A DNA stretch of 64,000 bases from Ooceraea biroi (lineage: Eukaryota; Arthropoda; Insecta; Hymenoptera; Formicidae). The DNA lies in assembly GCF_003672135.1 (NCBI RefSeq), contig NC_039518.1, positions 124,001 through 188,000 of the forward strand, written 5' to 3'. Position numbers and translations under genes: made by a program. The notes under the pieces were generated by a model. That model saw only the letters and a program-made list of their open reading frames with translations. It was not told the origin of the DNA and searched no databases. Shown here one piece after another: positions 34,653-45,979 of this stretch; the stretch's first letter is position 1; every line of letters begins with the position of its first letter.

Positions 34653-36591
34653 GATTAATTAAAACGTACAGGCGCGCGAATTTTACGGCGAATAATACAC
34701 AGACGGGTGGAATTTTCTGAATGTCACTAGCGTAAAAGCTTGATTATCGCAGATAGCGGAGCGGTATTACAGGGTGACGCACGGGTGAGGAATTTTTTGC
34801 TAATATACCTACAGAAACGCGTCATGGCGTTCGCACGCGGATGAATACGCATACATTATTCATCTAGAAATATTCAGTGGGAATAATCGGACGGTGCGTG
34901 GCGCGGAAATCATAATGAATTATGCTTACACGGCTCTGATTATGGATTTGACGTGGCCGCGGGAGCCCGCGCAGGAAGAAAAGACGAGCCTCGACGTTTA
35001 TTCTGCCGAAATATTCGTCGGGATATTTTGCGCCGCGTCGCCGCCGGGAACACGAGCGCACGACAGCGCGCGGCCGTCGGCGTCGGAGAACAAATGATTT
35101 AATGAGAGAAGAGCTGGAAACCCGACAGTAGCAGCCAACCGGGAAATGAGAGAGGGAAAAAGGGACACGCGGCTAGCAGGAAGCGCGGGAGAGGGATGCG
35201 GAAAATACGGCCGGCTATGAACCCCCTGATGCAGCGAAATACTGTTGAAACTCGAACGAGGGCAGGGGGTGGTTCTTCCGTTGCGTTGTGCGAACATGAA
35301 CACACGTGAGCACACGTGGCGATTAATACGTGACATTATTCGATTGCGCTTACTTTTCTCTCGGTCTCGTCATCGCATTGCAAACGTTTGTCTTTCCCTC
35401 CGTGCGGTTCCACGCGGATCGAAATCCACCTCGTTATCCGCCCCACCGGTTGCCGCCGATCGAGAGTCGGGAAATACACGGAACGTGGAGGTTTTCGGAA
35501 ATGTTTGGATTGCGACGATGACGCTTGTATCTCCGTTTCTCCGAGGGAGACGGTAATTTAGCCGGGGCCACACGGAAGTCCCGCGCGACCACATTCACCC
35601 CGGTTCCGGGGCGGATCCTGCAGATCCAACTTTGGCGCGCTTTAAATGAACGCGCGCGGTACGTGATGAAAATTTCAGATTCGTTACCGCGACGAGCGCC
35701 GCGAGGAAGTTCCCCGACGTGTCAAGATTAGACGCGCAACTTTTACGTGGCGATTGTAACGACCATTCCGCGCGGCAAGAAGTTTCTTCCTGCGCCTCCG
35801 TAAAAAGGAGTGTACCGGAACAATAAACAAACGCAAAGATCCAACATGCCCTTTTTAGTCGCGGTTGAGGCGGCTGCGGATCCTCGGCGGAGCGAGCGAG
35901 CGCGCGGCTCTATCCATCAAAAATCCCACCGACGACGACGACGACGACGACGATCCGAGCGGTACTTTTTACAGACTGCGGACCGTCGAGCGAACATCCC
36001 GTCGACCGTGTGGTCTCGCCACACGGGAGACGACGTTTGATGCCCCGGCAAAAATCCGCGAACGCTCGAACGAATCGCGCGACTCCGCAAGATTCCCTCT
36101 TGGGAATCGCGGCGGGTGGCAACAGTAAAACTTTTACGACGCGCATTATGACGGAGCGCAGTCGACCGCATTTTCCGTGGGATGTAAAAAGAAGAAAGAG
36201 AGAGAGAGAGAGAGGGTGGAATTTCGCGTTGCTCGCGTATATCGCAGTCCCAACGGTGGCGGAAAACGTCAGCGCGAGATATCGCTCGCCGCGTGGGAGC
36301 GTAAAGCGAGCGTCGTGATTTTCGCGCCTCGCTCCGCCCCGCCTCGGCCGACGTTTATTGAAAGAATTTACAACGACGAAAACTTAATAAAGGTCGTGGC
36401 GCTCTTCGTGGCCGGCGCTTGAATGAATCGCGTCGCGCGGAGGCGAAAATCCCCCCCGGGGTTAGATTACGGAACAGATGCGCGTTGTAAAAATTACAAC
36501 GCGCTGTTCGCCACGGCGGAGGGAGAGGCACGGTCGGATTTTACTGTTAAAGAGGACAACACAGCAACGCACCCCCGTATTCACGAGCAAG
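34653..36591. other. Unassigned, very CpG-rich, with microsatellites
   Basis: Holds (GAC)n at 35931-35952 and (GA)n at 36195-36214. Many open frames on all frames are expected at this base composition; none has a domain. A lone TACAGGGTGACGC near 34768 is not paired with another end. Confidence 0.45.
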
Positions 36592-36593
36592 TA

Positions 36594-37878
36594 TTGGGTC
36601 GTCCGGAAAGTTCGTGCCGATTTTTAATAGATGGCGTTGGAACATGTCTGAATATATCAATGTTATTGAAAACATACGATTTATATACATATGCTTAAAG
36701 GTGACATTTCAACGCATCTTTAGGAAAAAAGTTGTTTCAGATAAATTGATTCGTGTCAGTTTGTACTCTTTTGAAGATGGAAGAAAACAAAGAACATTTT
36801 AGACACTTGATGCTTTTCTATTACCGGAAAGGCAAAAATGCCTCACAAGCAACAAATTCGATATGTTCTGTTTACGGAGAAGGCGCTTTAGCTGAAAGAA
36901 CCGTACGTAAGTGGTTCGCTAAGTTTAGAGCTGGTGATTTTAACCTTAAAGACCAAGAACGCTCGAGCAGACCCTCTACTACTGATGATGACCAAATCAA
37001 GACACTGATCGAGAATAACCCGCGCTACACGACACGCGAATTAGCAGAGATACTGAAAATATCGAAAACCATTGTCCACGATCATGTAGTGAAGCTTGGT
37101 TACGTAAGTCGCTATGATGTATGGGTTCCGCATAATTTGGCCGAAAAAATTTAATGGATCGCATTTCCATCTGCGACTCGCTGTACAAGCGCAACGAAAA
37201 CGTACCATTTTTGAAGCAATTAGTGACGGGTGACGAAAAATGGATCATTTACAACAATGTAGAACGAAGAAGATCCTGGGGTAAGCGAAATGAACCACCA
37301 TTAACCACTTCGAAAGCCGGCCTTCATCCAAAAAAAGTCATGCTCTGTGTCTGGTGGGATTGGAAAGGAATCCTATATTATGAGCTCCTACCACACAACC
37401 AAACGATAAATGCAGATAAGTACTGCTCGCAACTGGACGAATTAAAGACAGCGATTCAGGAAAAACGTCCAGAATTAGCTAATAGGAAAGGCGTCGTGTT
37501 CCATCAGGACAATGCCAGACCTCATGTTTCTTTGACTACCCGACAAAAATTGTTGGAGTTTGGCTGGGATGTGCTACCTCACCCACCGTATTCACCAGAC
37601 ATTGCACCTTCAGACTTTCACTTATTTAGATCTTTGCAAAATTCTCTTAGCGGCAAGAACTTCAACTCTTTGATCGACATAAAAAACCACCTTGAGGAGT
37701 TTTTCGCCGAGAAACCTAAGAAGTTCTGGGAGAATGGAATCTTCCAGTTGCGTGAAAGATGGACAAAGGTTGTGAAACAAAACGGTGCATACATAAGTCA
37801 ATAAATATTTATCGACATAAAAAAATGTTGCCTTTGAATTTTTCTTCAAAATCGGCACGAACTTTCCGGACGACCCAA
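36594..37878 (+). mobile_element. Mariner, second mellifera-type family, copy 2
   Basis: TIRs TTGGGTCGTCCGGAAAGTTC and complement, TA at 36592-36593 and 37879-37880, length 1285 bp. Opposite orientation to 28826-30111, so the pair forms inverted repeats around 6.5 kb that contains the triplicated mauritiana-type mariner. Confidence 0.93.
36777..37804 (+). pseudogene. Mariner transposase, mellifera-type (same frameshift as the inverted copy)
   Basis: The MEENKEHF start at 36777 runs to WVPHNLAEKI and TAA; the frame resumes at MDRISIC (37154) to 37804. It has TGDEKW, HQDNARPH and YSPDIAPSD. It differs from the copy at 28900-29933 at only about seven residues (for example TIVHDH/TTVHDH, VERRRS/VERKRS, DVLPH/DVPPH), and the frameshift site GAAAAAATTTAATGG is identical. 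Confidence 0.9.
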
Positions 37879-37905
37879 TAGAAACAATACGAGTTTGTAC
37901 CGCCG

Positions 37906-38598
37906 CACAGTGGTCAAAACGACTGAAAACGTGGCCAAAATCCATTTAAAAAAAAAGTTTTCTTATCGTCATTACATTATTGTTTGTTAGTTCTAAGTCC
38001 GTACTAAATTTCTCTAACGTTATAGTCCAAACAAATTTCATTTACGAGAGCTATAAATGTATAAAGTTCATTATCGTAAGTCTCTAATATGATTTTCGCC
38101 ATAATCGGTGTCACAATTGTGATTTCATTCACGAAGTTATCACGTACCGGGTTATTAAATCTTTTCATCCTTGTTTTATTGTATCCTTTGTGCTTCCGAT
38201 AACGCTGTTATTTATTCAATTTTCATTACAGTTAACAGAAATAAAATAAGATAGTGCTGTTGTGATGTAACACTAATGAAATATTGCGATTCAAAGTCCC
38301 CGTCGTGAGTCGGCGCGATAAATCAAACAGAATTTAAAATTTAATTATATATCAAAAGAAATAAGAAAAAGTTTATCTGCGCCAAACTGCGCCGAAGTTT
38401 TTTCTCAAATGCTTCCCTGAAGACATATTTCAGTGCAACTTTCAAAATGGGACACCCTGTATATATAATTAATATTATATTAATTACATTGCATCAGAAT
38501 TATGGGAAAATCACTAAATTGCAGTTATATATATGATTTAGAATAATTTGAGTATGTACAGAATTTCGACCAGGTTTTTGGTAATCTTGACCACTGTG
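37906..38598. mobile_element. Transib-like non-autonomous element, copy 1
   Basis: Left end CACAGTGGTCAAAACGACTG, right end complement of CACAGTGGTCAAGATTACC. CGCCG is repeated exactly on both sides (37901-37905 and 38599-38603). A 5-bp GC-rich CGNCG duplication and a CAC(A/W)RTG terminus are hallmarks of the Transib superfamily, the group related to the RAG1 recombinase. Inside each end, 18 bp after the heptamer, comes GTGGCCAAAAT (left) or CTGGTCGAAAT (right). The 693-bp interior is non-coding and contains one unpaired CAGGGTGTCCC-type end (38447-38458). It lies 26 bp from the mariner at 36594-37878. Confidence 0.82.
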
Positions 38599-38603
38599 CG
38601 CCG

Positions 38604-40267
38604 CGCGGACAAAAACTGCGCGCGGTGCTGCGCAAGGGGTTGCCCCCGCACGTACCATCCACCCCCGTACGGAAAATGTTTTCGGCTGTTGTAGCTACAT
38701 CCACATATATCCGGTAGCCGGGTCCGTAGCTCGATTTAGCGACGGTTTATGTGGACCCGATTACACGTTTTACGTCCGCAGGTTGCGTGACGTGATTCAC
38801 CCCTGCGACGTTCCTCCTTTAATGAAACACGCGCGATTTACGAAACACACGAATGATTATTAAATGGACCGTTATGTTGAATCACGAGTATGGTTCGTAT
38901 GATTCGGTTAGGTTTGATCGCGTGTTTAGGAAAACTCGCATGAAATACGCATGAACCTGGGCGAGGAATCTCGAACAGAAATATGTACGCAAACGATATT
39001 GAAATGTTATGTGCATCCTGAAGATAAAACATCGTCGAATGTAGCGACTATGAATTTTGAGCACACATACAATTTCTATTATTTTAAATTTTATTTATTA
39101 TCCCTATCAATTTATGTAACAATTTATGATCGTTCAGCAAAGACGAGGCCAAAGACCAACGACACCTTTTGCGACGATCGTCTTTAGGGCGATCAGGGAG
39201 AGACGTAAGACAGTTGCATCTTCCAAAAGTCACCCTCCGAAGTGCTCGCGCTCGATAGCGGTGCGAACGAATATGCAAAATTACCGCGTGCGTAGTCCGC
39301 GTTCTGTTTCACTGTTCTCCATAGCGGCTGTTTCAATCGGCGATGGTTCGCACAATTGGGAAAGGGACCACACGCAGGGTATAGACGCACGCTACCGATG
39401 AAATTAAAATGTAATTCCGTGCTGCGCGTTGCACCCTCCTCGTAATCTCCGCGAGCGTCCCGGTGGTGTCGCGGATACGTACATCACGCGGGGTTTCTGC
39501 GCCAGGTTGGGGTGTTCTGCGGGGCCCCACGGGGTGAACGGGGAACGGGGGTGGTCGGCGGTTGCGGGACGGCTTGCGGGTTCGAGTGAGTGGTTTGAGC
39601 GAGGGTTGGCGCCGCGGCGCGACGCGACGCGTCGCGTCGCGTCGCACCGCCTGCTCGTGTTACGTCCAGGAGACTCCACGGTTCCTCGCTTCCATAGGGA
39701 AAATATAAAATAAAAGGGAAGAAACATAAGAATTAATCCCCAATAGCGGGAAAACGACCGGACGAGCGTAGGGGGGAATAGGTGGTGTTATTATAAAAGA
39801 TATCATGAAACGATACGTAAACCATAAGGTTCACAAAATTATTTCGCACCCCCCACCTGCGCTCGGCTGAAACGTCGATAAGGAAAAAAAGAGGAAAAAA
39901 CCACCCGAAATCAATAGTTAATCACTAAACAAAGACCGCTTCTGATTTGGAAAGGCGAAACGGGACTTGGGAATTGTCACTCGCTGACTGCAATAAAAGT
40001 AATCCACCGATAAGGAACCCTGCCATACAGGGGCAGCTGTGAAATAGATTAAGGAAATGTAAACATGGATTGTAATATGGATGGTCAAGTGAAGGGTCTT
40101 CACAAGTCGAGTGCCGGACTCTAATCCTTGAAAATGATAAAGTAAATCCATCAGATATCATAGTAATACAGAAGCAATGGACGCTTCATTAGAAACAATT
40201 TTATTGCCTTTTTCCGTTGATCTTCTTTTCTGGGAAAAGTGACTCCCACCTACACTCTTTAGCCCTA
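38604..40267. other. Unassigned
   Basis: A CG-palindromic run (GCGACGCGACGCGTCGCGTC) lies at 39618-39645. Open frames at 39330-39730 overlap on both strands and reflect GC richness. No gene recognised. Confidence 0.45.
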
Positions 40268-40269
40268 TA

Positions 40270-41274
40270 CAGGGCGGGGCAATAACTATTACCACCTTAA
40301 ATATCTTCTAATTTATAAGGTTCAGAGGAAAATTTATGTAATCAAAATTATACGGTACGAAGGGGGCTAACATATAGCGATAATAATTTTTGTCCTGGTG
40401 GAGGCGCGTCGAAGATATCAAGGTCACCTTCATTTTTTTTAATAGGTTCGGTATGTTTTTTTTCCATAATTTTATAGAGGAGCTTAAAACAAGTACGGAA
40501 CTCATGACACAAAATTATTGAACAAGATTAAATGTAAATGAAAACGATAAAAAATACATTTTTATATTAAATGAAATTTACGTTTAAAAGATGTACGAAA
40601 TGACGCTTTATTAGTATGTTTTGTCGGAATGTTTTGATTTTGACATTCCTCATAAATGAGGATCAACTTGTTCTTCAAACGGATACATCGATGAAAATAA
40701 ATAGTGACGTAAACTTATTTCAATGAAAACAAAGACCCTTTGAAGGCCATCTTAATAAGTTCACAGGATAAGATAAACATGAAAAGTAGTATCGATAGAT
40801 AAGTCAATCGTGCAAGATGTATTCATTTGAAGAACAAGTCGACACGATGGAGAATGATCTCATTTATGGAGAATGTCAAAAAATTCAGTGAGAGCGCAAA
40901 ATTTATACGCTGAACGATATCCTAATTGCACTCAGCCTTCGCGTCGAACATTTAAAATCCTATTTATTTTCATCGATGTATCCGTTTGAAGAACAAGTTG
41001 ATCCTCATTTATGAGGAATGTCAAAATCAAAACATTCCGACAAAACATACTAATAAAGCGTCATTTCGTACATCTTTTAAACGTAAATTTCATTTAATAT
41101 AAAAATGTATTTTTTATCGTTTTCATTTACATTTAATCTTGTTCAATAATTTTGTGTCATGAGTTCCGTACTTGTTTTAAGCTCCTCTATAAAATTATGG
41201 AAAAAAAACATACCGAACCTATTAATTATAAATTAGAAGATATTTAAGGTGGTAATAGTTATTGTCCCACCCTG
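40270..41274. mobile_element. Foldback element, CAGGGCGGGGCAATAACTAT family, fuller copy
   Basis: TA flanks (40268-40269, 41275-41276), left end CAGGGCGGGGCAATAACTAT, right end ATAGTTATTGTCCCACCCTG. The arms pair, with a central sub-palindrome starting CCTCATAAATGAGG. A ~130-bp block of the left arm (about 40320-40440) has no partner because the right arm has a deletion at the CCTATTAATTATAAATTAG join (41218-41236). The copy at 10981-11729 keeps that block. Confidence 0.85.
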
Positions 41275-41539
41275 TATAAAGGGAAAAATTTGGCCAGAGA
41301 GCTCTCTACCATCTTGGCCAGCCTGCAATTCACATCGTTATTGTTACGTTCCCGTGATCGGGACACCGGGTTTAAATATTAGAGTCAGTGTGGACTCCAC
41401 CCGAGCGATCTGGTCTGGTTGGCTCCATCGCCTGACTCATTGACGAATCAATTCTGAACTCCATCCGAGAACCAATACAAGAGAAGTAAGCTTTTTTAAC
41501 TATTCCATTTAATTACCCTCTAATCGTTTCGCGATTTTA

Positions 41540-42824
41540 TTAGGTTGTTCATTAAGTTCTGCGGTTTTCTCGATAGATAGTGTTTGTCCATTGAAAAAGA
41601 TAGCATGCATCGCCTGAACCGCGGATTGCCGAATACTCCGTGACAGGTTAGACAACGCTTGACATTTCGCCAGAGTCTTTGTTGTGTTTTGACGTGTTGT
41701 GTGTACGCGCTATTCATTGAAAATGGAGGATCAAAAGGTGCATTTTCGGCACATTTTGCTATTTTTCTTCCGCAAAGGAGTAAAAGCGACGGACGCACAA
41801 CGTGAGATATGTGGCGTGTACGGGGACTCGGCCATAAGCGCTGACACTTGTCAGCGTTGGTTTGCGCGCTTTCGTTCCAGAGATGTGAACGTCTCCGATG
41901 CTGCTCGCTCCGGTCGTCCATCCACCACTGACGACGACCAAATCGTGGCCGCAATCAAAGCAGACCGACACCTGACGACGCGGGAGATCGCGGAGCGCTT
42001 CGACATCGCCCATACAACGGTTGCGCAGCGATTAAAACGGCTTGGGATGTCGAAAAAAGCAGATGTTTGGGTCCCTCACGAGCTCACCGAAAAGAACATT
42101 TTGGACCGCGTCATGATCTGTGAATCCCTGCTGAAATGGAACTCGCTGGAGGCCTTTCTCAAACGGGTGGTCACGGGAGATGAAAACTGGGTGGTATATA
42201 ACAACATTCGACGCAAGCGGTCATGGTGCGGTCCGGGTGAGTCGTCACAATCGGTTGCCAAAGCGGATTTGCATCCGAAGAAAGTGATGCTGAGTGTGTG
42301 ATGGATTGGCGAGGCGTCCTGTACTTCGAGCTGCTTCCGCGCGGTCAGACCATCGACGCCGAGAAGTATTGCGCTCAGTTAGAAAAATTGAAGCAGGCAG
42401 TGGCGGAGAAGCGGCCGGAATTGGCGAACAGGAAGGGCGTTGTCTTCCACCACGACAACGCCAAACCACACACTGCTTTGGTGACCAAGAAGAAGTTGAA
42501 GTGCTTTGGCTGGGAAGTCATGCAGCACCCACCGTACTCCCCAGACCTTGCGCCGTCGGATTACCATCTGTTCCGGTCACTCCAAAACAATCTCGACGGG
42601 CAGCGCTTTAATTCAGTGGACGATATTCAAACGTACTTGGAGGACTTTTTCGCGCAGAAGTCGCGCGACTTCTACAAACGCGGTATTATGTCCCTTCCAG
42701 AACGTTGGCAGAAGGTGGTCGATCAAGATGGACAATACATTCTAGATTGAATAAATGTGTAAGTACAATAGATTTATGTTTTAATTTAGGGCAAAAAAAC
42801 CGCAGAACTTAATGAACAACCTAA
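41540..42824 (+). mobile_element. Mariner, third mellifera-type family
   Basis: TIRs TTAGGTTGTTCATTAAGTTC and complement, TA at 41538-41539 and 42825-42826, 1285 bp. Single copy here. It is GC-richer in its coding part than the other mariners. Confidence 0.93.
41723..42750 (+). pseudogene. Mariner transposase (one stop plus one frameshift at the same site)
   Basis: ATG 41723 opens MEDQKVHFRHILLFFFRKG, then helix-turn-helix regions (RPSTTDDDQ, TTREIAERFDIAHTTVAQRL), WVPHEL (~residue 116-121) and TGDENW with the first Asp at ~153. At 42298-42304 the expected VWWDW becomes V-stop and the frame shifts by one base, then continues DWRGVLYFELLPRGQ... with HHDNAKPH and YSPDLAPSDYH to TAG-free SLPERWQKVVDQDGQYILD and the stop ending 42750. 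Apart from this clustered lesion the gene is intact in length (~342 codons). It acts on TA targets like other mariners. Confidence 0.9.
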
Positions 42825-42907
42825 TAGTAGAGCAATTGTTTATTTCGATTTATTCCCGTTTATCACCCACAACCGCGTCCACCCTGTCCTGATTCCCGCA
42901 TCTTACA

Positions 42908-44815
42908 TTAGTGAATTTTTGTATAATTTTAATTTTGAAATGTAGGCGTAGATATTGTAATTATAGTAAAAATTTGTATCAACGTTTTTGTTAGAATTAA
43001 TTTAGAATTATAATTGCACCGATGTCCTTCCAAATGAATCGGATTAATTTTCAACTTGTACAAATATTTTAGTTAAAATGCGTATCAATAGCGGCGTTTT
43101 AATCGAATTCAGTTTTTATAATCATGTTCAACTCCTCAATCCAGTTTCAAAATTCTAACCATTTGTTTTGTATCTTTAATGTCCATTGACAGAATATACT
43201 ATTGTTAATTTATCAAAGAAATTTCATTCTAGTTAATAACCCTCGCTTCACCCTTTCCTTGACAGATCGTACGGGTCCTATCCTTGTGTAATAGGGATTC
43301 ATTTCCCTTACCAAAAAAGGACCATCGAGTTGACCATCTCGAATAACAAGGTAAAATCGACTTCGGTCGTTGACCCGAAAATCGAAACGTATTGGTCATC
43401 TCGAACACACGAGGTACTGCGGTTGTTGCCTACGTACCTCGAGAGGCGTCTGACTGCGCCCTTCCTCGAGCTCACGGAGCTCTGGACGTAACACTCGCTT
43501 AAGGGGTAGACCACCGAGCTACAAGCTTAGCGCGTCGCCCGGGTTATTTGCATATTTTAATCTAACGGTGAAAAGTCGCGCTTCTTCCCCATTAGTCTGA
43601 GTTGCGACTTTAAACGCGTGGATGCGCGATATCGCGTCGTTTCAGAAGGGCGATGAAAAGGTGAGCGAGCGAGCATTTCCGCGCGTTTTGAAGGGGACCA
43701 TCGCCGCTGTCGAATCGTGCGCGATCGCGAACTTTTGTTTCCGTCCGCCCGTGCATTTGGTGCATTGCTCCGCGCGTTTCACGCTGAAACCCGATACATG
43801 TAACTCTGCCGGCAACACTACCGGGAGCCCTCACCGATTATCGTTTAAACTGACGATCTTCACGCGCTCACGAGAGAACTCGCGCGCGAGATTTTCTGTT
43901 GTAAACCGGGTCTCGCGTGTAATGGCGAACCACGTGATTCGGCGTCAGTCTTCTGAGAGACTTTTCCAGGTCGTTTCAATTTTCATCCAAATCGACCGAT
44001 TACGCCCACGCATACGAAAGTAATTACATTTTTGGTACGCCATCTGGAAAGCCTGATCGCGAAGGGTGCGAGCAACTGGCGTTGCTGGGTTGGATTTCGA
44101 AAGAGAAAGAGAGAGAGAGAGAAATAAAATTGCAATTGGGAACATCGGGTCCCCGTGTTTCATGCTTTTTGCCGATTAAACGCTAATAAATCATTGCGCT
44201 TGGAAATCGTACAGATGATTGTGTAATGTTTGACGAATAAATCTTCCAAAAACATTTTTCCTCTCTCTTGTAATCGCAGAATTCAAGATTCACGTCTCCA
44301 CATTTTTCATAGAGAAACGACTGTTTGAATTTCCAATAAGAGATATGACGACACTTTTTGAGTAACCAACGAACGTTCCGTATAATTGTGTGACGCCTCT
44401 GATTGGGCACTATCAGAAGCACCGATTGTAAGCGCGTGCACGTAGAATCATACGCATTACATGTGTCGCACGAATCGACTGTAACGACTCTTATATGTGG
44501 ATGAGAAAATAGAGGGGTGTTTAAATGAATCGGTTTATGTTGTGACAGGGACGAAAATATGGCTCGATGAACACGCCGCCACCACAAACACGGAGGAAAA
44601 AGGGTGAGCTGCGCGACGAGGGGTGAACAATATAACGGCGGTGAGTGAATGATGCATTAATAAACTGCGAAGTGTGCGTTCTATTTTGTCTATGATTCTT
44701 ATCGCGCCCCCAATTTTCTCTGCGTTTTATCCGTGACTTTAATTAGGCCTCGAGGAAAACGCTAACGCGAAAAGTGAAAGTAAATTTTTCACGTTATTGC
44801 CGAACGGTCGTTTCT
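42908..44815. other. Unassigned
   Basis: 42900-43300 is AT-rich, the rest mixed. A short GA-rich run lies near 44100-44123. Open frames at 43610-44023 overlap on both strands without a domain. No gene recognised. Confidence 0.45.
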
Positions 44816-44819
44816 TTAA

Positions 44820-45975
44820 GGGGGGAGCCTGCTTTAGAACGCTGAAAATAAGGTATATTTTACGAATTGTTTTTGGAGAAACTATACAGCGGATCATTAT
44901 AAAACTTTGCTGCATTTATTAGTACATGTTTAAAGATAAAAAAAATTATTTTTTGATTTGAATATATCGCTTGTAGAGGTCGTCCTGGAGAAATCTTAGT
45001 GCAGCCGCGTCGCCGGCATTGCAAATTGGTGAGCATTCTCCTGTCTCCAAATTTCGTCCAAACTGAAAAATTGAAATATCTTCTCGTTATTTATGAATTC
45101 CCATCGTCGATGAACCAAAGAGAGAAGAAAAAAGTTGAAAAGTGCCAAAATGGTGGAACTTAGAACACAAAAGTACGATTTTTAGGCAAAGTTTTTGAAC
45201 TTTTTCATGCAAAAATAATTGTTTAGCTTAATGTTTTTATGAATATTAAAGGTTCATCGACGATGGGAATTCATAAATAACAAGAAAATATTTCAATTTT
45301 TCAGTTTGGATGAAATTTGGAGGCGGGAGAATGCTCACCAATTTACAATGCATTTATCAGTACATGTTTAAAGATAAAAAAATTATTTTTTGATTTGAAT
45401 ATATCGCCTGTAGAGGTCGTCCTGGAGAAATCTTAGTGCAGCCGCGTCGCCGGCATTGCAAATTGGTGAGCATTCTCCTGTCTCCAAATTTCGTCCAAAC
45501 TGAAAAATTGAAATATGTTCTCGTTCTTTATGAATTCCCATCGTCGATGAACCAAAGAGAGAAGAAAAAAGTTGAAAAGTGCCAAAATGGTGGAACTTAG
45601 AACACAAAAGTACGATTTTTAGGCAAAGTTTTTGAACTTTTTCATGCAAAAATAATTGTTTAGCTTAATGTTTTTATGAATATTAAAGGTTCATCGACGA
45701 TGGGAATTCATAAATAACGAGAAAATATTTAATTTTTCAGTTTGGATGAAATTTGGAGGCAGGAGAATGCTCACCAATTTACAATGCCGGCTGCACTAAG
45801 ATGCCTCCAGGACGACCTCTACAGGCGATATATTCAAATCAAAAAATAATTTTTTTTATCTTTAAACATGTACTAATAAATGCATCAAAGTTTTATAATG
45901 ATCCGCTGTATAGTTTCTCCAAACAAATTCGCAAAATTATACCTTATTTTCAACGTTCTAAAGCAGGCTCCCCCC
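44820..45975. mobile_element. TTAA-flanked MITE, GGGGGGAGCCTGCTTTAGAA family, long form, copy 2
   Basis: TTAA at 44816-44819 and 45976-45979. Same internal left-arm duplication as 21550-22696 (GCATTTATTAGTACATG near 44912, again near 45349), with the same join ACAATGCATTTAT. The two long copies therefore descend from one duplicated ancestor rather than arising separately. Confidence 0.9.
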
Positions 45976-45979
45976 TTAA

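Larger units (their letters stand above)
41342..42907 (+). mobile_element. Possible solo LTR (Gypsy-like) interrupted by a mariner
   Basis: The sequence begins TGTTACGTTCCCGTGATC and, after removing the mariner at 41540-42824, ends CCCGCATCTTACA, giving a ~280-bp unit with TG...CA ends. TTTAAATATTAGAGTCAGTG (41370-41389) resembles a TATA-plus-initiator arrangement. Flanking bases do not give a clean target duplication (GTTAT versus TTAGT) and no second copy is present, so this is tentative. Confidence 0.3.

Noticed and set aside
34768..34790. TACAGGGTGACGC as another foldback end
   Set aside because: No partner end or body nearby; an 8-base match is not enough.
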